DNA from: Polydactylus sextarius
Taxonomy: Eukaryota > Chordata > Actinopteri > Polynemidae
DNA: 64,000 nt
Reading direction: 5' to 3'
NCBI GenBank assembly: GCA_016801845.1
Contig: CM028911.1
Location: 8,416,885-8,480,884, forward strand
This document shows positions 50,626 through 64,000 of this stretch, piece by piece. A program made the position numbers and the translations under genes. The first letter of the stretch is position 1. Each line of letters opens with the position of its first letter. The notes under the pieces were generated by a model. That model did no database searches. It was not told the DNA's origin and worked only from the letters and a program-made list of their open reading frames with translations.

Positions 50626-53600
50626 ATGGCTTCAGTGAGAGTAGCGGTCCGAGTCCGTCCTCTGAACAAAAGGTAGAGAAGATGACTCATTTTTATTCTG
50701 TCCATCCATTCAACAGGGGTAGTTAATTATGACACTCGCTCTCACTTTCCCACAGAGAAAAGCAGCTATCATCGAAGGTGATAATTCATGTGAACGGGAG
50801 CACTACATCTATTTATAAGGTATTTTATCACCCGAGGAAAATGTACTCTAGTGCACTTTGTGAAGTTTTTATTAAGAGCTCAAATTTTCCCTCTTTATTT
50901 GTAATTCTAGGCCCCACATATTCGAGGTGACGAGCTGAAAGACTTTTCTTTCGACTTCTCATATGATTCAACTGACAGAGGGAGTCCTGTGTTTGCATCC
51001 CAGGAGAGGGTATCACACTTCTCTGGCTTTTGTTGAATTCACCCAAGAGTCAGATCTGTTTTATGCAGTGCTATGTTTTTTATTATTATTTTTTTACTAA
51101 CACTATCCTCTTATGATTTTAGATTTTTCTTGACTTGGGGTCTGATATACTGAAAGCTACATTTGCGGGTTTCAATGCCTGTATGTTTGCCTATGGCCAG
51201 ACAGGGTCAGGAAAATCTTACACCATGATGGGTCATGCAGTAAGTAAGGCCTTGTCAGCTTTCTAGGCATTTTCATGTTATAGTGGCATTTTTTGATTTA
51301 TCTTCCAGGATGGCAGCCCTCTTAGGTTACTTCTAAATTGAGTGCCAAATTAGCCTTTCGATTATCAGGACTTGTAGACTTTGCATCTTGCATTATACCC
51401 CAGTAATCCTAACCCAATGAACGTATAGGCTCCCCACCACTTTAGAAACTGACTGATGGCAGCCTCATCAGACATTCCTTTCCCTTCTCTCCATTTGTCT
51501 ACATGTTTCTCCTCACTAATCAGAAAATGTGATGAGGGCAGCAACCCACAGATTTTCTCGCCTCACCTTGCACAGCAATGGAAATTTCACATTACCAATG
51601 AGGTTTCTGCTTGTCTACCAGGAGACTTGTGCAAGGTCATCAGCAGAGCTGCTGTCAACATCTCAGATAATTATATATGCCTCTTAATGCTTACTATCTG
51701 TTACTTTGTAATTAAAACAAGAGGGCATGCAGCTCAGAGTGGAATTACTTTTATGCTTCAGTGACTCCATATCGGATGAGCTGCTGTTTGTGTTGTTCAG
51801 CAGTCGTTGCATGTGCTGAATTGTGGTCACAGCAATGGCACAGACACTCAAATTAAGAGGACATAATGGGAGCAAAATGAAATTATCATTTAAAAGTACA
51901 CTGTGTAATGCTGTCATTTTGTGGTAAGAGTTCTAAATCCAACTTCTCCTGTTTTGAATGTGTCAGGAAGATAAAGGTTTAATCCCACGGATCTGTGAAG
52001 GCCTGTTTTGCGAGATATCTCACAGAAGCAAGAGTGATGCTGTGTCATTTCGCACAGAGGTCAGGTAAGAGATGGCCATAAATACAGTGGTACCTCTTTA
52101 CATTAAAGTCACGGTGCAGGATTGTTTTGTACACTAAAGCAAACTTTCAGACATTCAAACTGATTTTAGGACAATCTGTGTTTGTGAAAATATTAGATTA
52201 GTGGTGGTAGTCTGGCGCTGACAAAGGAGCATGTAAAAGTGGTACAGTAACTATTGTTGTTAATTCAAAAGAAAATACTGATAACACTAAAATAAACATT
52301 AAGAGACAAATAAAACAAGTATTTTTTACATCCCCAAAGAACTGTGAAGTCAAAGCATATGAATAAAAGCAAGTAAAAACTTATTAATGTGACAAATCTG
52401 AAAGATGACGCAAGTAACGGTGTCATATTGAGATGGTCACAGTCACTTCGGTGTGATTACAATAGTGACCTTCTTGTTTAGCCTTGAAAACCTTGATGCA
52501 GTTGTGAAAACAATGTTGCTAAAGTGCAACTAAAGGAATCGTGACCAACAAAAGAGAATACGCACATGGGAGGAAAAAAATAAAAATAAAACAACACCCA
52601 AGTGCACCATGTGATGCTTTCTACTTCTTTTAGCTGACACTGACTCAGACCTTCACTCCAAAATAACAGAAATGATACTGACAAGCATGACAAAGATGAT
52701 GTGGTTTCCTGCAAATGAGCTGTTGTTCTGTTTTTCTTAAATAGAATCTATTTAAAACCAGAAAAGCACAACATTAAGGCTTTATGACTGTAATCAAATA
52801 ATAATCAAAATTCAAGGTGATATCTAGTCTCATTACAGTATCCAATTCATGTCTCATTTCTGCTCCTAAATGATGTTGTTCAGAGATAAAATTGAGGATT
52901 TTAATCCTGTCAAGCCACTGTGAAACCATTATTCACTCATTTAGTACCATCAGCTGCAGGCATATTATGTGGATTAATTCAACTCTAGAATTAGTTTTTT
53001 ATTTTGCAAATTCTGCCAGGCCTTGCTTTATAAATGTTGTAATGCTTGAAAATGAAAGCGAGACAGGTTTTTGACAAATAACACATTTGTACTGTATTTT
53101 TTTTTTTTTGGATATTCCCTGCAGGGGTCTGACTTACACATTTCCATCCAAATAAATGGAACACATGCTATGATCAGTGAAATGAAAGTAATGCTCTTAG
53201 GGCTACAAGGAAACACCTTTTACTTGCAAAAATGAAAAACACCAAATAGACAGGATACTATGGTTATAAATTATGCTTTAACAGTCCTGATGCCTCACTA
53301 CATAGTAAATGGTTTTCCTTGTTTATTAGCTACATCCTCCTACATGATGTTATAATTATTTTAACCAGTTAAAATAACACTTCGAGGAGTATCTGGATAG
53401 GCCATCTTTATGTAAAAATTCTGGCATTAAATTGAGGAGACGGGTTGACTAAGGAGAGTTTTTCTTTTTCTTGTATGGAGCAGTGTTGCTCTTCTACCAC
53501 TTGTCAGTTTTTCTGTCACATCCTAAGGTCACAGTCCCTTCTGCTTGCAGGACTGATTATCAGGACTGGGGACAAGCTAGTCTCGCTTTCTTCTGAAACC

Positions 53601-56600
53601 TACTGCTGTTTTCTGTCTTGCTTTGGTAGTTATGAGAATAGCTTCCCTGAGAGCCAATGTGAAATACATTTTGTATTCCACATATATTTTTATGGTAGTT
53701 ACCATAAATATCCTCTTTGTTTTGTTATTGTAATAACAATGATTATGCCTCCAGTCATTTAAAAAAGTTTTTAGTATTGTAACTGGTTTGTTCTAGAAAA
53801 CAACCTGCATGGCTCTGGTCCCTGCCATTTCATTACTGTCACGCTCTCGTAAAGCCTAATTAGTCCATGCTTTGGCTTTGGTGTTTGCATTATTTTTGAA
53901 TCAGCCACTCAGACGAGGCCTTTTGCTTTTTGCACACACCCACCACTGTATTGATTGAGGTCCTCTGCCAGAACCTACTTTGCATATGTTTGTTTATTCA
54001 TAGCTAATACAAGCAGAACAATGAAAGCACGATAATTTGGCTGTAAAATGACTGTGCATCTCTTTTCATAGTAAACAGTGAATAGTAACTTGTTTTGTTC
54101 TCACCTGGTGCTGTGCCATTCACATATCAGCACTGAAACTCTTATTAATTTGTGCCTTTGTGGCCTTGGCTCAGTCCCACATCAGAGTTTGGGTTTGTGT
54201 TTTTCTCTTGGCACCAGCTATTTGGAGATCTACAATGAACGTGTGCGGGACCTGCTCCATAAGAGAACTACACCTACAGATGGTGGAGGCTTGAAAGTGA
54301 GGGAGCACCCCAGAGATGGACCCTATGTTGAGAGTAAGACAGTGTTTTTCAGCCCATCTTGGCAGAATTCATTCCAACTGCAGAAAATGTAATATAGAAA
54401 AGTACAATTTCTGCAGATCTGTCCAAGCACTTTATCCACAACCACAGCGAGATGGAGGACCTGATCGTCCGTGGCAACGCCAACCGCACCACAGCCAGCA
54501 CGGCCATGAATGACGTCAGCAGCCGCTCGCACGCCATCTTAACCATCAACTTCACACAGGTGATCTGCAGCGCTCCGTTCTGTTACAGTTCTCCTCGTTG
54601 TCTTGTCTCATGTTTTCAGTTTGAGCTGGAGTAAACATGTTTTTATTTCCTAAAAAGTTTTCCTAAAAACTCTGGGTGTTTGTAAAGGCCATCCCTCAAG
54701 AGCTCTAATTAGCCTTGTATATCCATTTTGTGTACTGATAATTTTTAGGATGTCTTTTCATCTTCAAAGGCGTTTTCATTTTTTTCCATCTCAAGTAGCA
54801 CTTTTTGTCGTGGTGCCGCCTAAGTATTCCTCTGTGATGTTTCCTCTTTTGAACTGAATGCGATTGCTCAGTCATGTTTTTTCATGCCACAGGCGTGGTT
54901 TGATGAGGAGTTGCCACGTGAGACACTGAGTAAGATCCACCTGGTCGACCTGGCAGGCAGTGAGAGAGCTGATGCCACATGCGTCACAGGCATCAGGCTC
55001 AAAGAAGGCGCCAACATCAACAAATCCCTGGTCACCCTAGGCAGTGTGATCTCGGCATTGGGTAAATGGCAGTTACAGTTACTGACACAAGAAGACACCA
55101 CATCTTTATTTAGTAATGAGAGTCAGCTCAGTAATAGATGGCGGTATGATTATAATTTGTGAGGGGACTGTAATTGAATTTGCTGTTTCACTACAGCTAT
55201 AGACACGGTATAGTATTTAATGAGTTTTTCTGTTTTACAACACTTACATTTCCATTATAAATTTTAGAGTTTGATGTTTCATTCTTTTCTTAATTGATTT
55301 TTTTTTTTTTTTTTCATCATTTGCAGGAAAAAAACAAATTTTTGCTCTGGTACTCTGGTGCTGTAAATTGTGGTTGGAATTTTGTTCAATATATTGGCAA
55401 ACTTGAGGCCTTAGTGCAAACAAATTTAAAACACATTTAAAGGGCCAATATTGGTTAATGACCTATTTGCTTTGGGAAGAAGTGAGTCGTATTACAGGAA
55501 CTGTTCAGTCTGTTTGAGTCATTGTTTTCTTTCTGTGTGACCTCCCAGCTGACCTCAGAGTGGGAGCGTCAACAAAAAAGAAGAAGCACATCTTCATTCC
55601 TTATAGAGACTCTGTGCTAACATGGCTACTAAAAGACAGCCTGGGTGGAAACTCCATGACCACCATGATAGCAAGTATGTAGTGTACTGTAAAGACATTT
55701 AAAAAAATATTTGTCGCCCCTTTATTCTTTTATTCAATACAATTCATCACCCTGTCTATATTTCTCTCCGGTGACCTCTCATGGCAGCTGTTTCTCCCGC
55801 TGATGTAAACCTCTCAGAGACCCTGTCCACTTTGCGCTACGCCAGCCGAGCTAAAAACATAGTAAACTCTCCCACAGTGAATGAGGACGGCAGTGTGAAG
55901 GTTATCAGAGAGCTGCGGGCAGAGGTTACCAGACTCCAGAAACTACTAGAGGAAGCCAATCAGGTGCTGCATATATTCAAGCTCACAAAAATGCAGCCAA
56001 CTGATTCAACAACATAAATGTTGACAGCATTTACTCAAAGGTTATATTTTAAGCTGGACTGTCTTTTTACTCCAGGTCTTCCATGGTGAGCTATCTTTGT
56101 CTGAAAAAGTGGAGGAGGAGCTACATCAAAATGAGGCAAAGGTGAATCATCCTCTGTCAAATGGAGAACAGAGGTGTTTTGATGTTTCCCTCTGTAAATA
56201 ATACACGTTACTCCTGCTGCTTCCCCCAGGTTCTTGCACTGACCAAGGAGTGGAGCAGCAAATGGAATGAGACTCAGAATATTCTGCAGGTACAACACCC
56301 TTTACACGTTGTAAAATTCATAATTGCATGGAGGCTGGAGAAACTGCAATTTTTGTTTTAAAATTGAGATCATGCTGTTCGTACTGTTTGCATAAGATCA
56401 TACTGTTTACAAACTTATGACTTGACAAGAGAGATTATTGACAAGAGATGGTAATCATATACTTTCAATGCCTTTCCTTCTTTATTTCTCTTAATCTCTT
56501 ATATTTCTGACTAAGCTCACCAGATGGCTCAACAGGTGCTTGAGGCTGTGGGCTCATGCACTTCCACAACATATTTAGGCAGAAGCGGTCAAATTCGATT

Positions 56601-59600
56601 TACCACTTTGTCAAAATAAACTACTCTTATAAGACATTAATAAGTAAAGCCCAAGTTAGCCTTTGTCTAAATATCCTGGAGCAACTTTAACAGTGGTGGC
56701 TCTGACTCGCAAAAGTATGTTTGATCATAGTATGCAACAAAAACCTGCACTTTGACATCTAAGGTTTATCTTTCATACAGTTAAGTAAACGGTGATGTAA
56801 AATTATTCAATTTAAAGTTTGACACACAAGGAAGTATACAAGTATAACAGTACGCTGCTAAGAACACAAATGCTCATAGTTGAGGCTTCATTAATTTTAA
56901 CACTAAGCATCAACAAAACAGCAAGCTCCCAGCAGCAGTGTCAACATATTACTGCTTGCAGTATAGACATCCTACCAGCAGGTGTCACTGCAAGTCTTTT
57001 TAACAGCCTCGGCCATTTCATGGACTGGAAATGATAATAAGAGTAGAGTCAACCTGGCATTTAAATTTAATTTTTCATCTATTCAGATGTAAAATGGCAT
57101 CCAACAGTAGAGTTCTTGTAATAATTGAAGTTAGAGTGTGACAGTATTTGGGGTGTGTGACAAAGAGAAATGGAACAGACATGCCTTCTCCTTCGACCCA
57201 ATATGGTTTCTCTGAGGTTTGGAAAGGGTAACGGCATCCTCGCAAGACCCCAAGCTGCAACAAAAAATGCTATTTGCCAGCACAGAGTTTACTCTGAACA
57301 TTTTCTGCGTTGAATTTGTGCCCAACCTCCCAAATAACACCAAATGTCATCTGTTTGGGACCCATTGTGTTCAGCCAAGTTGCCTGTTGCATTATGCATT
57401 GAACTGTGAAACGTGCCAGTCATAACGATTGTGGAGTGACTTGTCTCTATCATATGTACCAGCAGTAAATTCACGTTCTCAGTTTGTTCCAGGGGTTTAA
57501 ACAGTTTGATTGAGGTGGACTTGAAATATGTGCCTGAGTAGATTTTGTGTTTTCCTGACTTGTTGCAGCTGGTATTGACCCTATGTCAGAGTTTCAGATT
57601 AAGAGGTTAGACTGTACATTTAAAAAGACTTTGTAAGAATGTGCAGATAGGGTAATAACCATTCTTTTCTGTGTAGTAGTTAGTGGATGGCATTTAGTGG
57701 CTTGACAGGCCTTTATTCATGACAGTGTACTGGAACTCATTACGAGCTGTCACTGTTCCTAATTAAGAGGTCTTGATTATTGACATATGACACTTTCCCT
57801 CTGACTGTCCAGCATATTAATTAAAGTTAATGTACTGTAAATCTGTTTGCGTGTTCCAGCAGTGATGACTTTATGCTCAGAGGCAACATTGTTCATCTCT
57901 ACTGGCAGAGTTGAAAAATATGTCTTATTTAGATCTGCACCCATCCATTTAACACACCTGCTATGATGCATGATACAGGTGATACTGAGGCGAAAAGGCC
58001 ACTGTAGTGGTGACCAGCAGGCACACTGGTGTTGCACAAACCAAAGTGTTTGATGAATGACTTTATGGATTTGACATTTGTCTTCCTGTGCATTTGCATT
58101 CTGCCTAAGTGAAAAATGATAGGTGGGGTTCCTGCATGGAGGTGGTGTCTTTATTCAGTTGTACACAGCGAAACACATTCAGCCCCAATGCAAAGTTGGC
58201 AGTGTCAAAATTCTGCACATGTACTTGACATAGAACACCCTTATCATTTGGAGAAACGTATTAAAAGTATTCTTTTAACAATTGGCCTTTGATATGTTTG
58301 GTTTAAAGGAGCAGTCTCATTATAATGTCAGCTTGATGTCATACATAGTGTGTGTGTGCACATGGTTTTTGGATTGAGAGAAAGTTTCTCACCTCCTCAA
58401 GTATCCTATTTTGTTTTAATTCAGTGGATTGTGTTGCTAAGAGCTAGATGAAAATTTCAGTTTGGACTGTGAGGAGACGAACACGAAGACGAGCTGACCA
58501 AGAGCGGCGTAAACAGAATTTTGAATTCTGTATTCAAAGCAGATTTAGAATGCAAAGTTATTCATCGTCAGCTTCCCAGATTGGTTACAGGGCATGTGGG
58601 GAAGAGAAAGTAATTAATATGAGATGGATTCCAGAGCGGCGTCCTACCAGTCAGAGACAGCAGCAGATTGAGAGAACAAAAAAGGCAAGAAGAGAGTAAA
58701 GTAAAATGCAGGGGTGTATATGTATATGTGTGAACACACGCGCATGGTCACTTTTTTATCACTGTTGGGTCGCAAATGGATAAATAGATCTGACTTTGCA
58801 TTCATTTCCAAGAGATATACCATACCTGACCTTAACCTAACCTTGAACACTGACCCAAAAATTTGCATTTTCCCCACTGGAGATGCAGCTTTTGTCCCCA
58901 GTTGAACAAGCTGTTCCCAATTAAGTGTTTGTAGTCCCCCAAAAGTAATCCAAGTCAGTCACACACACATATTTGTGAGTAGTTTCATAAGTGGAGTTGA
59001 GTTCTGTTCCCCCAGCCACTCTTTCAGGTCCCCATGTAACACGGCATGGTGGGAGGAACCTCCATTTCAGCATGATAAAATGAACCACAGCGTCTCTTTG
59101 ATCCTTGTAGCCTTTGTATTTTCCAAACATGCAACAATCAGCACAAAGGCACTACTTAAGCTCTGAATACTCTGAGCCTAGCTCTGTTTAATGTCAGTTT
59201 ACCTCATGCTGTCAGCAGTTATATATCATAGTTGGTCATTATAGCATTTCAGGACCTTTACATATTCTTATCAGCAGTCTGCCTTTAATTCTTCACATGC
59301 CACTAAACGTTGGCTGCAAAATGGATAAACTCTCTTAATTTAATTCATAACAATCACTTATTACTCAACGGTGTTTGAAACACATTGTTAACACATGTAA
59401 GAGTCATAGAGCCCTAAATGAATTTTACCTACATGTGTGTAAGTTAACAGTTCACATGACATTCATATTCTTTAAATAAATGAGCTAATGCATGACATAA
59501 ATTGTATAAGAATTTCAGAGGATATTGTCCACCTGTATGAAATGACAACATTTAATTGACTTGTTTTGCAGTGGAAGTGCTCCAGAAGTCTGCCAGTTTG

Positions 59601-61537
59601 AGCACCTCACTACTTTTTCACCTACAAGTTACATGCATGGCACCATGCACATGGTTGGAGTGTATATCAAGCTAATTACTCAATACATTCATATTATAGA
59701 CAGATCAACAGCTTCCTGAATGAGATTCTGCTTTTAAATGCAGTGCATGCACAGATTGTGGAAGTGGAATAGAGGGTACAAACAAAAAACAACTGCTGAT
59801 AAGATGCCAGTTCTTTTGTGCGAGTTAACTCAGTGAAATATAAACTAGTCACAGCGAACAAAAGACTTCATGCCATCTTGACAACTAGCCATGTAATTTC
59901 CCCTTCAGGAGTTAATCATACAACTTTTAGAAAGAGCAGCAGCCTGGCATATAAAACAGCTCTTTCAATAAAATATAACCTTTTAATGTAACTCAGCAGT
60001 TCAAATGTAGAAGTGGTTCTCCTTGTTCTGTATTCAGTACATGCTTATTTGTTCTGTTGGCCAATTAGTCACCTAACAAGACTGATGTGTCATCGTGAAA
60101 GAGTAACCGGTTGGCCTAATGTTGAAATGCATATTAACTAAGTCGAAAACCTAAACTCTCTAAGCGCTGAGGAAAAATCCATTAAAATTTCGGCCCAACC
60201 ACAGATGATGGCTTTTAATGGATGCCTAAATGCTGCCCAAACCTGGCTGCTAGTTTAGGCCACAGTTAATTACAGTGTGTTCAGCAGCTGCCTCAGTCTG
60301 AAAGCAGACTTTTTTTTGTCCTCACAGCACACACTCAGAGTGACTTCCTGACTGGGTGTGGTGAGGCAACTTTTGCTGGTATGTGAGGAGAAAATAAGAG
60401 GATCTCATCTGTTCCCAGTGTCAGAGGAAAGTGACACAGAGCATTAATCTGCCAGGCTGCTCCTCACCTCTAATGAAGTCTGTGAAGAATCCCTTTTAAT
60501 TAAGTACAGGGGCTGGGGTCGATGCCTCTCCTTCTTCATTAGAAAAAAGGATTTCTCCCATCTCGCAATGAGTGAGGTGGTGCCGCTGGTGGACACATCT
60601 CTCACTTTGCAGTCCAATCTATTCAAAAGGGAACAGGAGGGGTTTGAAAAAGAGGGGAACTAGTTTATGCAGAGTGTTGATCCTGAATCCTCCATATGTG
60701 AGATTTTCTGCTCTGCCTCTTGGGGAGCTACTTATGATAATCCATAGCATCGTGAAGCTTTAGTCCACCAGTTTGACAGAAGAATACTTCTGATATGGCC
60801 ACTCATTTGGGTAGACTCTGGGTATTGTACCATAACCATGTCCCTGGGAAAGAAAAGGTTACCAGCCTTAAACACTTTCCTAGAGAGTTAAGTTTCTCTT
60901 TTTGGCTTAATTTAGTGTGTCTTTTGAACCTAGTAGGTCATACGAGGCTAAGTATTTATTTCTTGTTGAATAATTGGCAAATTAACTGCTCAGTGAACTC
61001 ATTCTGTCTGCAGCCTGTCTGGTCTTTTCTTAAGCTTTTTAGTCAAGTTAGAGACGAAATAATACCAAAATGACATTTTTTTTATACAAAGTTAAATGAA
61101 TATTGCCTCTTGACAGACACACATGCTGTAAGGTCGTGTCAGTCAAGCTTTAAATTTCCGCTGCAACAATAGTTGGAGGCAGTGAAGCAGTGTATGGAGC
61201 AGATCAGAGGTTTAAGCGAAGCCGTCCTGTGCTTTAGAAATGGCTCTCAAGGATTAAATCAATTTCTCTACTTATCGCATTTCTGCGGAAAGGTGCTGTA
61301 ACACCATTAAATACATATTTAGCAAGGATTCCTGGACAGGCAGAGGTACAGAAAATCACTTTAGTTTGACCTTTCATACATTTCTTCTCTCAGACACATT
61401 GTAAATGACAGAACTAACTAAAGTTTGTTGCTGTTATTTAAAGTTGGCATACTTTACAAGCTTGGAAGTATTTTAAAAGCAACATACAATGTTGATAGCT
61501 ATGTATCAATAAAGGCAATGGTCCATGGTATACAACC

Positions 61538-61578
<41 letters not shown>

Positions 61579-63831
61579 TGGCACTGTGTCTGTTTCGGTC
61601 CCTGAACACAATGTACAGTTTGACTCTCTCCACGATAATCTGAATGATTTATGGTGTCGCTCTTGCCGTTAGCCACTCTACTGCTTCATGGCAACACATG
61701 GTTTGAACGCCGCTATTCTGCCTGGCCTTGAGGCAAGGAAGAGGAGTCATAAAGAATTCAGTTTTCTGCTGGTTACCATTAAATGTCTGTCAGCGTTTTT
61801 ATTTTTTATTGTGTGCCATTCCAGCTACAGGCCATGAAAGATTTTTCTCTTTTTTTTTTTTTAGCCCCTCATTGTATATCCACTTGTGTTCTATAGGAAG
61901 AGACTGTGGCTCTAAGGAAGGAGGGGAGTGGAGTAATCCTGGACTGCCAGTTACCTCATCTGATAGACATTGAAGATGTACTCAGCACTGGCATCATTCT
62001 CTATTATTTGAAAGTAAATACAACATTTAAACTTGGTATAAGTGGCATGTCACTTTTTTTTTTTTCAGAAATGGTCCACTGCTTTTATTAATTGTTGTGC
62101 TTGTCAAATAACACCCTGTGTAGTATTGTATGACCTTTGAATCTCCACTGTAGGAGGGAAGAACCCTGATCGGGAGTGACAAAACATCACGCAGTCAGGA
62201 TATTGGTGAGACAAGGTTACTACAGTATATTCCTAGCTTCTGTGCTTATTCACTAGACTGAAAATAAGAAGTATTTCTTTTGTATGCTTTCATTTTTAAT
62301 TGCATTGTAGTGCTTCGTGGGCCTGGACTCCTCAGCGAACATTGTGTGCTTGAGAACCGTGCTGGGACTGTGACTCTGATCCCTCAGGATGGTGCGCTGT
62401 GTTCAGTCAATGGCTCTGTGGTCACCAATCCCTGCCAGCTGATGCAGGGTAAGCACTGTTGCAAAGATAATATGCTTCTGATATTCTTTAATGAAGAATA
62501 TCAGGAAATGAAGATTTCTGTCTTAGATTCACAATTGCTAGAGGGAGGCAATAACACTTCCATCCATTTCAATGCAGTTATATTAAATCACTGCATCACA
62601 TCTGCAAATGAAATCCAATTTATGTCCCTGGCTCCCCCACAGCAGCACACTCAGGACATGAGTGGATTGTGAACACAGCTCTCCACAGGGCAGATGCCAT
62701 TTCTCTTACTAAATATTTTGAAGGGCAAGAGGCCCTGGACAAAGCTTTAGACAAAGCCCCAGGCCCTCCATTTAATTGGCAGATGGAGTTGATAGGGCCG
62801 ACAGGTTTGAAGTGGGCCAGATCATTAACCTTTCAAAGGACAGAGCCAAGCCGAGCTGAAACTCCTGCCCCCCTGAGCCGACCCTGCTTGCCTGGGCTGG
62901 GAGCTTTCCCTGCTTACTGCCTCCTCATCCACACTGCTTTGCTTTCTAAAGATAAAAAGTGCACACAGAGCCAGGCAACGCAGAGCCTGGCAACGCTAGT
63001 CTCTTTTATAACCATTTCAATTTATCCAATATCCCCTTCAGAAACGGCTGCATCTGAAGCTATTTTCTTGAACAAATGATAGTAATTTTCAGTCCAAAAG
63101 CAGCTGGAATCCATCACAGACTGCCCTCTCAGGTGCTTTGTCACTCGTCAGAAGTCATTAGTAGCAGCAAGATTAGTATTTGCTGTGCTGAGAGAGGAGG
63201 TGGAGACTGGAGAGGAGACTTCTGTGGATATAGCAACATGAGTGCGAGTCTGATATATAAACCCTAATATCACTTCAATTCCATACCTTTACAAGACTCC
63301 TAAAGTTTCTTTGGACCATTTTCTCCCGTAAATCATCCTGCTGGTCCAGGTCACTGCCAGTCACATTGGGGATTGTGTTCCTCTTGGCAAATCATTTACT
63401 TTACCTCTGCAGATGAAAATGCTGGACAACTTAAGTGCTATTTCCCCAAGTTCAGTGCAGAGACGGTTCACCGCAACCTCCCAGTGACAGAAGATTCCCA
63501 TGCCCAAAGTATTGTGCTCCTCACGTTTTATCGATACTGTGCCAGACCTGCACAAGGCTCCTGGCAGACTTTCGATCCCGTTTCTTGTATCTGTTGGGAA
63601 GCTCATCACATTTTGCCTTGACAAGTCTTTCTCACAGCGATGGTGCATAATTCAGTTGTTTTTGGAGAATTTATACCAAATAACAAAGTTGATGTTGGTA
63701 AATCAGTTAGAGATTTGCCATTTTTTAATGCTCTTCTGTTTTCTCCAGGTGCCATCATACAGCTAGGAAATGGGAGCATGCTGAGGTTTAACCACCCGAC
63801 TGAAGCTGCCCAGCTCCGAGAGAAACGCCAG
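50626..63831 (+). CDS. kif16b: Kinesin-3 motor protein of the KIF16B type (3' end outside window)
   Basis: KIF16B carries early endosomes to microtubule plus ends. Sixteen exons: 50626-50672, 50756-50819, 50911-51009, 51123-51239, 51967-52064, 54218-54333, 54417-54559, 54893-55061, 55549-55674, 55788-55963, 56076-56141, 56230-56289, 61897-62013, 62154-62205, 62311-62448 and 63749-63831, giving 557 codons so far. Motor domain 1-360: P-loop GQTGSGKS at 95-102, switch I NDVSSRSH at 212-219, switch II DLAGSE at 247-252, and a short loop-12 lysine patch KKKK at 294-297, typical of kinesin-3. A neck coiled coil follows, then an FHA domain (about 465-557) with GTVTLIPQDG and FNHPTEAAQLREKRQ. GLIPRICEGLF and SFRTEVSYLEIYNERVRDLL fit KIF16B better than its relative STARD9. 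The diagnostic C-terminal PX domain is outside the window. Confidence 0.92.
52065..54217 (+). other. kif16b intron 5
   Basis: A 2.15 kb intron without supported exons or transposons. Part of it (about 53820-54010) has balanced composition and homeobox-like TTTGCAT and TAATTAG words, but nothing definite can be called. Confidence 0.4.
56290..61896 (+). other. kif16b intron 12, large
   Basis: A 5.6 kb intron, much larger than its neighbours. Apart from a TG array at its end I recognise no mobile element and no exon chain. Segments around 60120-60320 are unusually low in repeats and may hold conserved non-coding elements. Confidence 0.45.
61542..61573. repeat. (TG)n microsatellite in kif16b intron 12
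   Basis: About 16 uninterrupted TG units. Confidence 0.95.
62449..63748 (+). other. kif16b intron 15
   Basis: A 1.3 kb intron. It contains a long stretch (about 62640-63240) of more balanced GC content with no open coding chain in phase with the flanking exons. Confidence 0.4.
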
Positions 63832-64000
63832 GTACCGTCAGTAAACAAAACCACCACAGATGAGCTCAATTATGTTCTTATCCTACTTTTGTAAAGCTAA
63901 ATGAATGGCTCTCAGAGACGGTGCCTCAGTGGCATTTTCTGTTGGTAATTTTGTAAAAGCAAGTGAGTATCATGCACTTTGTTTCCATTAAATGTAATAC

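Overview
This is a 64 kb stretch of vertebrate nuclear DNA, almost certainly from a ray-finned (teleost) fish. Genes are broken into short exons with GT..AG introns. The non-coding DNA is AT-rich with long CA, TA and TG arrays. The transposon fossils are fish types: a BEL/Pao retrotransposon, a fish non-LTR LINE 3' fragment and a Tc1-like DNA transposon. I assembled exons by hand; for every complete gene the exon lengths and splice phases sum to an uninterrupted frame.

Layout. 1-1.8 kb: 3' part of an ADF/cofilin gene, probably destrin (+). 2.5-7.3 kb: a decayed partial duplicate of the 3' half of rrbp1 (-). 8.8-11.35 kb: BEL/Pao and LINE remnants. 11.4-24.2 kb: the full rrbp1 gene (-), whose 3' half is the parent copy of the duplicate. 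24.3-28 kb: gene-poor DNA. 28.8-34.4 kb: snx5 (-), with a Tc1-like fossil in its last intron. 35.0-36.9 kb: mgme1 (+), head-to-head with snx5. 37.1-41.5 kb: two tandem glycine N-acyltransferase-like genes (-). 42.8-44.1 kb: a cystatin C-type gene (-), head-to-head with ephx1 (+, 44.3-47.6 kb). 47.6-49.7 kb: mad2l1bp/p31comet (-), tail-to-tail with ephx1 and head-to-head with a kinesin-3 gene of the KIF16B type (+, 50.6 kb to beyond the window).

Biology. There is no operon; these are independent, mostly housekeeping genes: actin turnover (dstn), ribosome/ER binding (rrbp1), endosome retrieval (snx5, kif16b), mitochondrial DNA processing (mgme1), detoxification (glyat-like, ephx1), protease inhibition (cystatin) and spindle checkpoint silencing (mad2l1bp). 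From established knowledge, DSTN-RRBP1-SNX5-MGME1, KIF16B and CST3 all lie on human 20p, so the window keeps part of an ancestral block, interleaved with genes that are elsewhere in human.

The most notable structures are the tandem rrbp1 duplication, with patchy near-identity that suggests gene conversion; a fish-specific Pro/Ala/Lys repeat in RRBP1 placed upstream of, rather than after, the conserved VPPVG motif that precedes the ribosome-binding repeats in mammals; and ZNF143-like promoter motifs at two neighbouring promoters. I found no evidence of a wholly new type of system.
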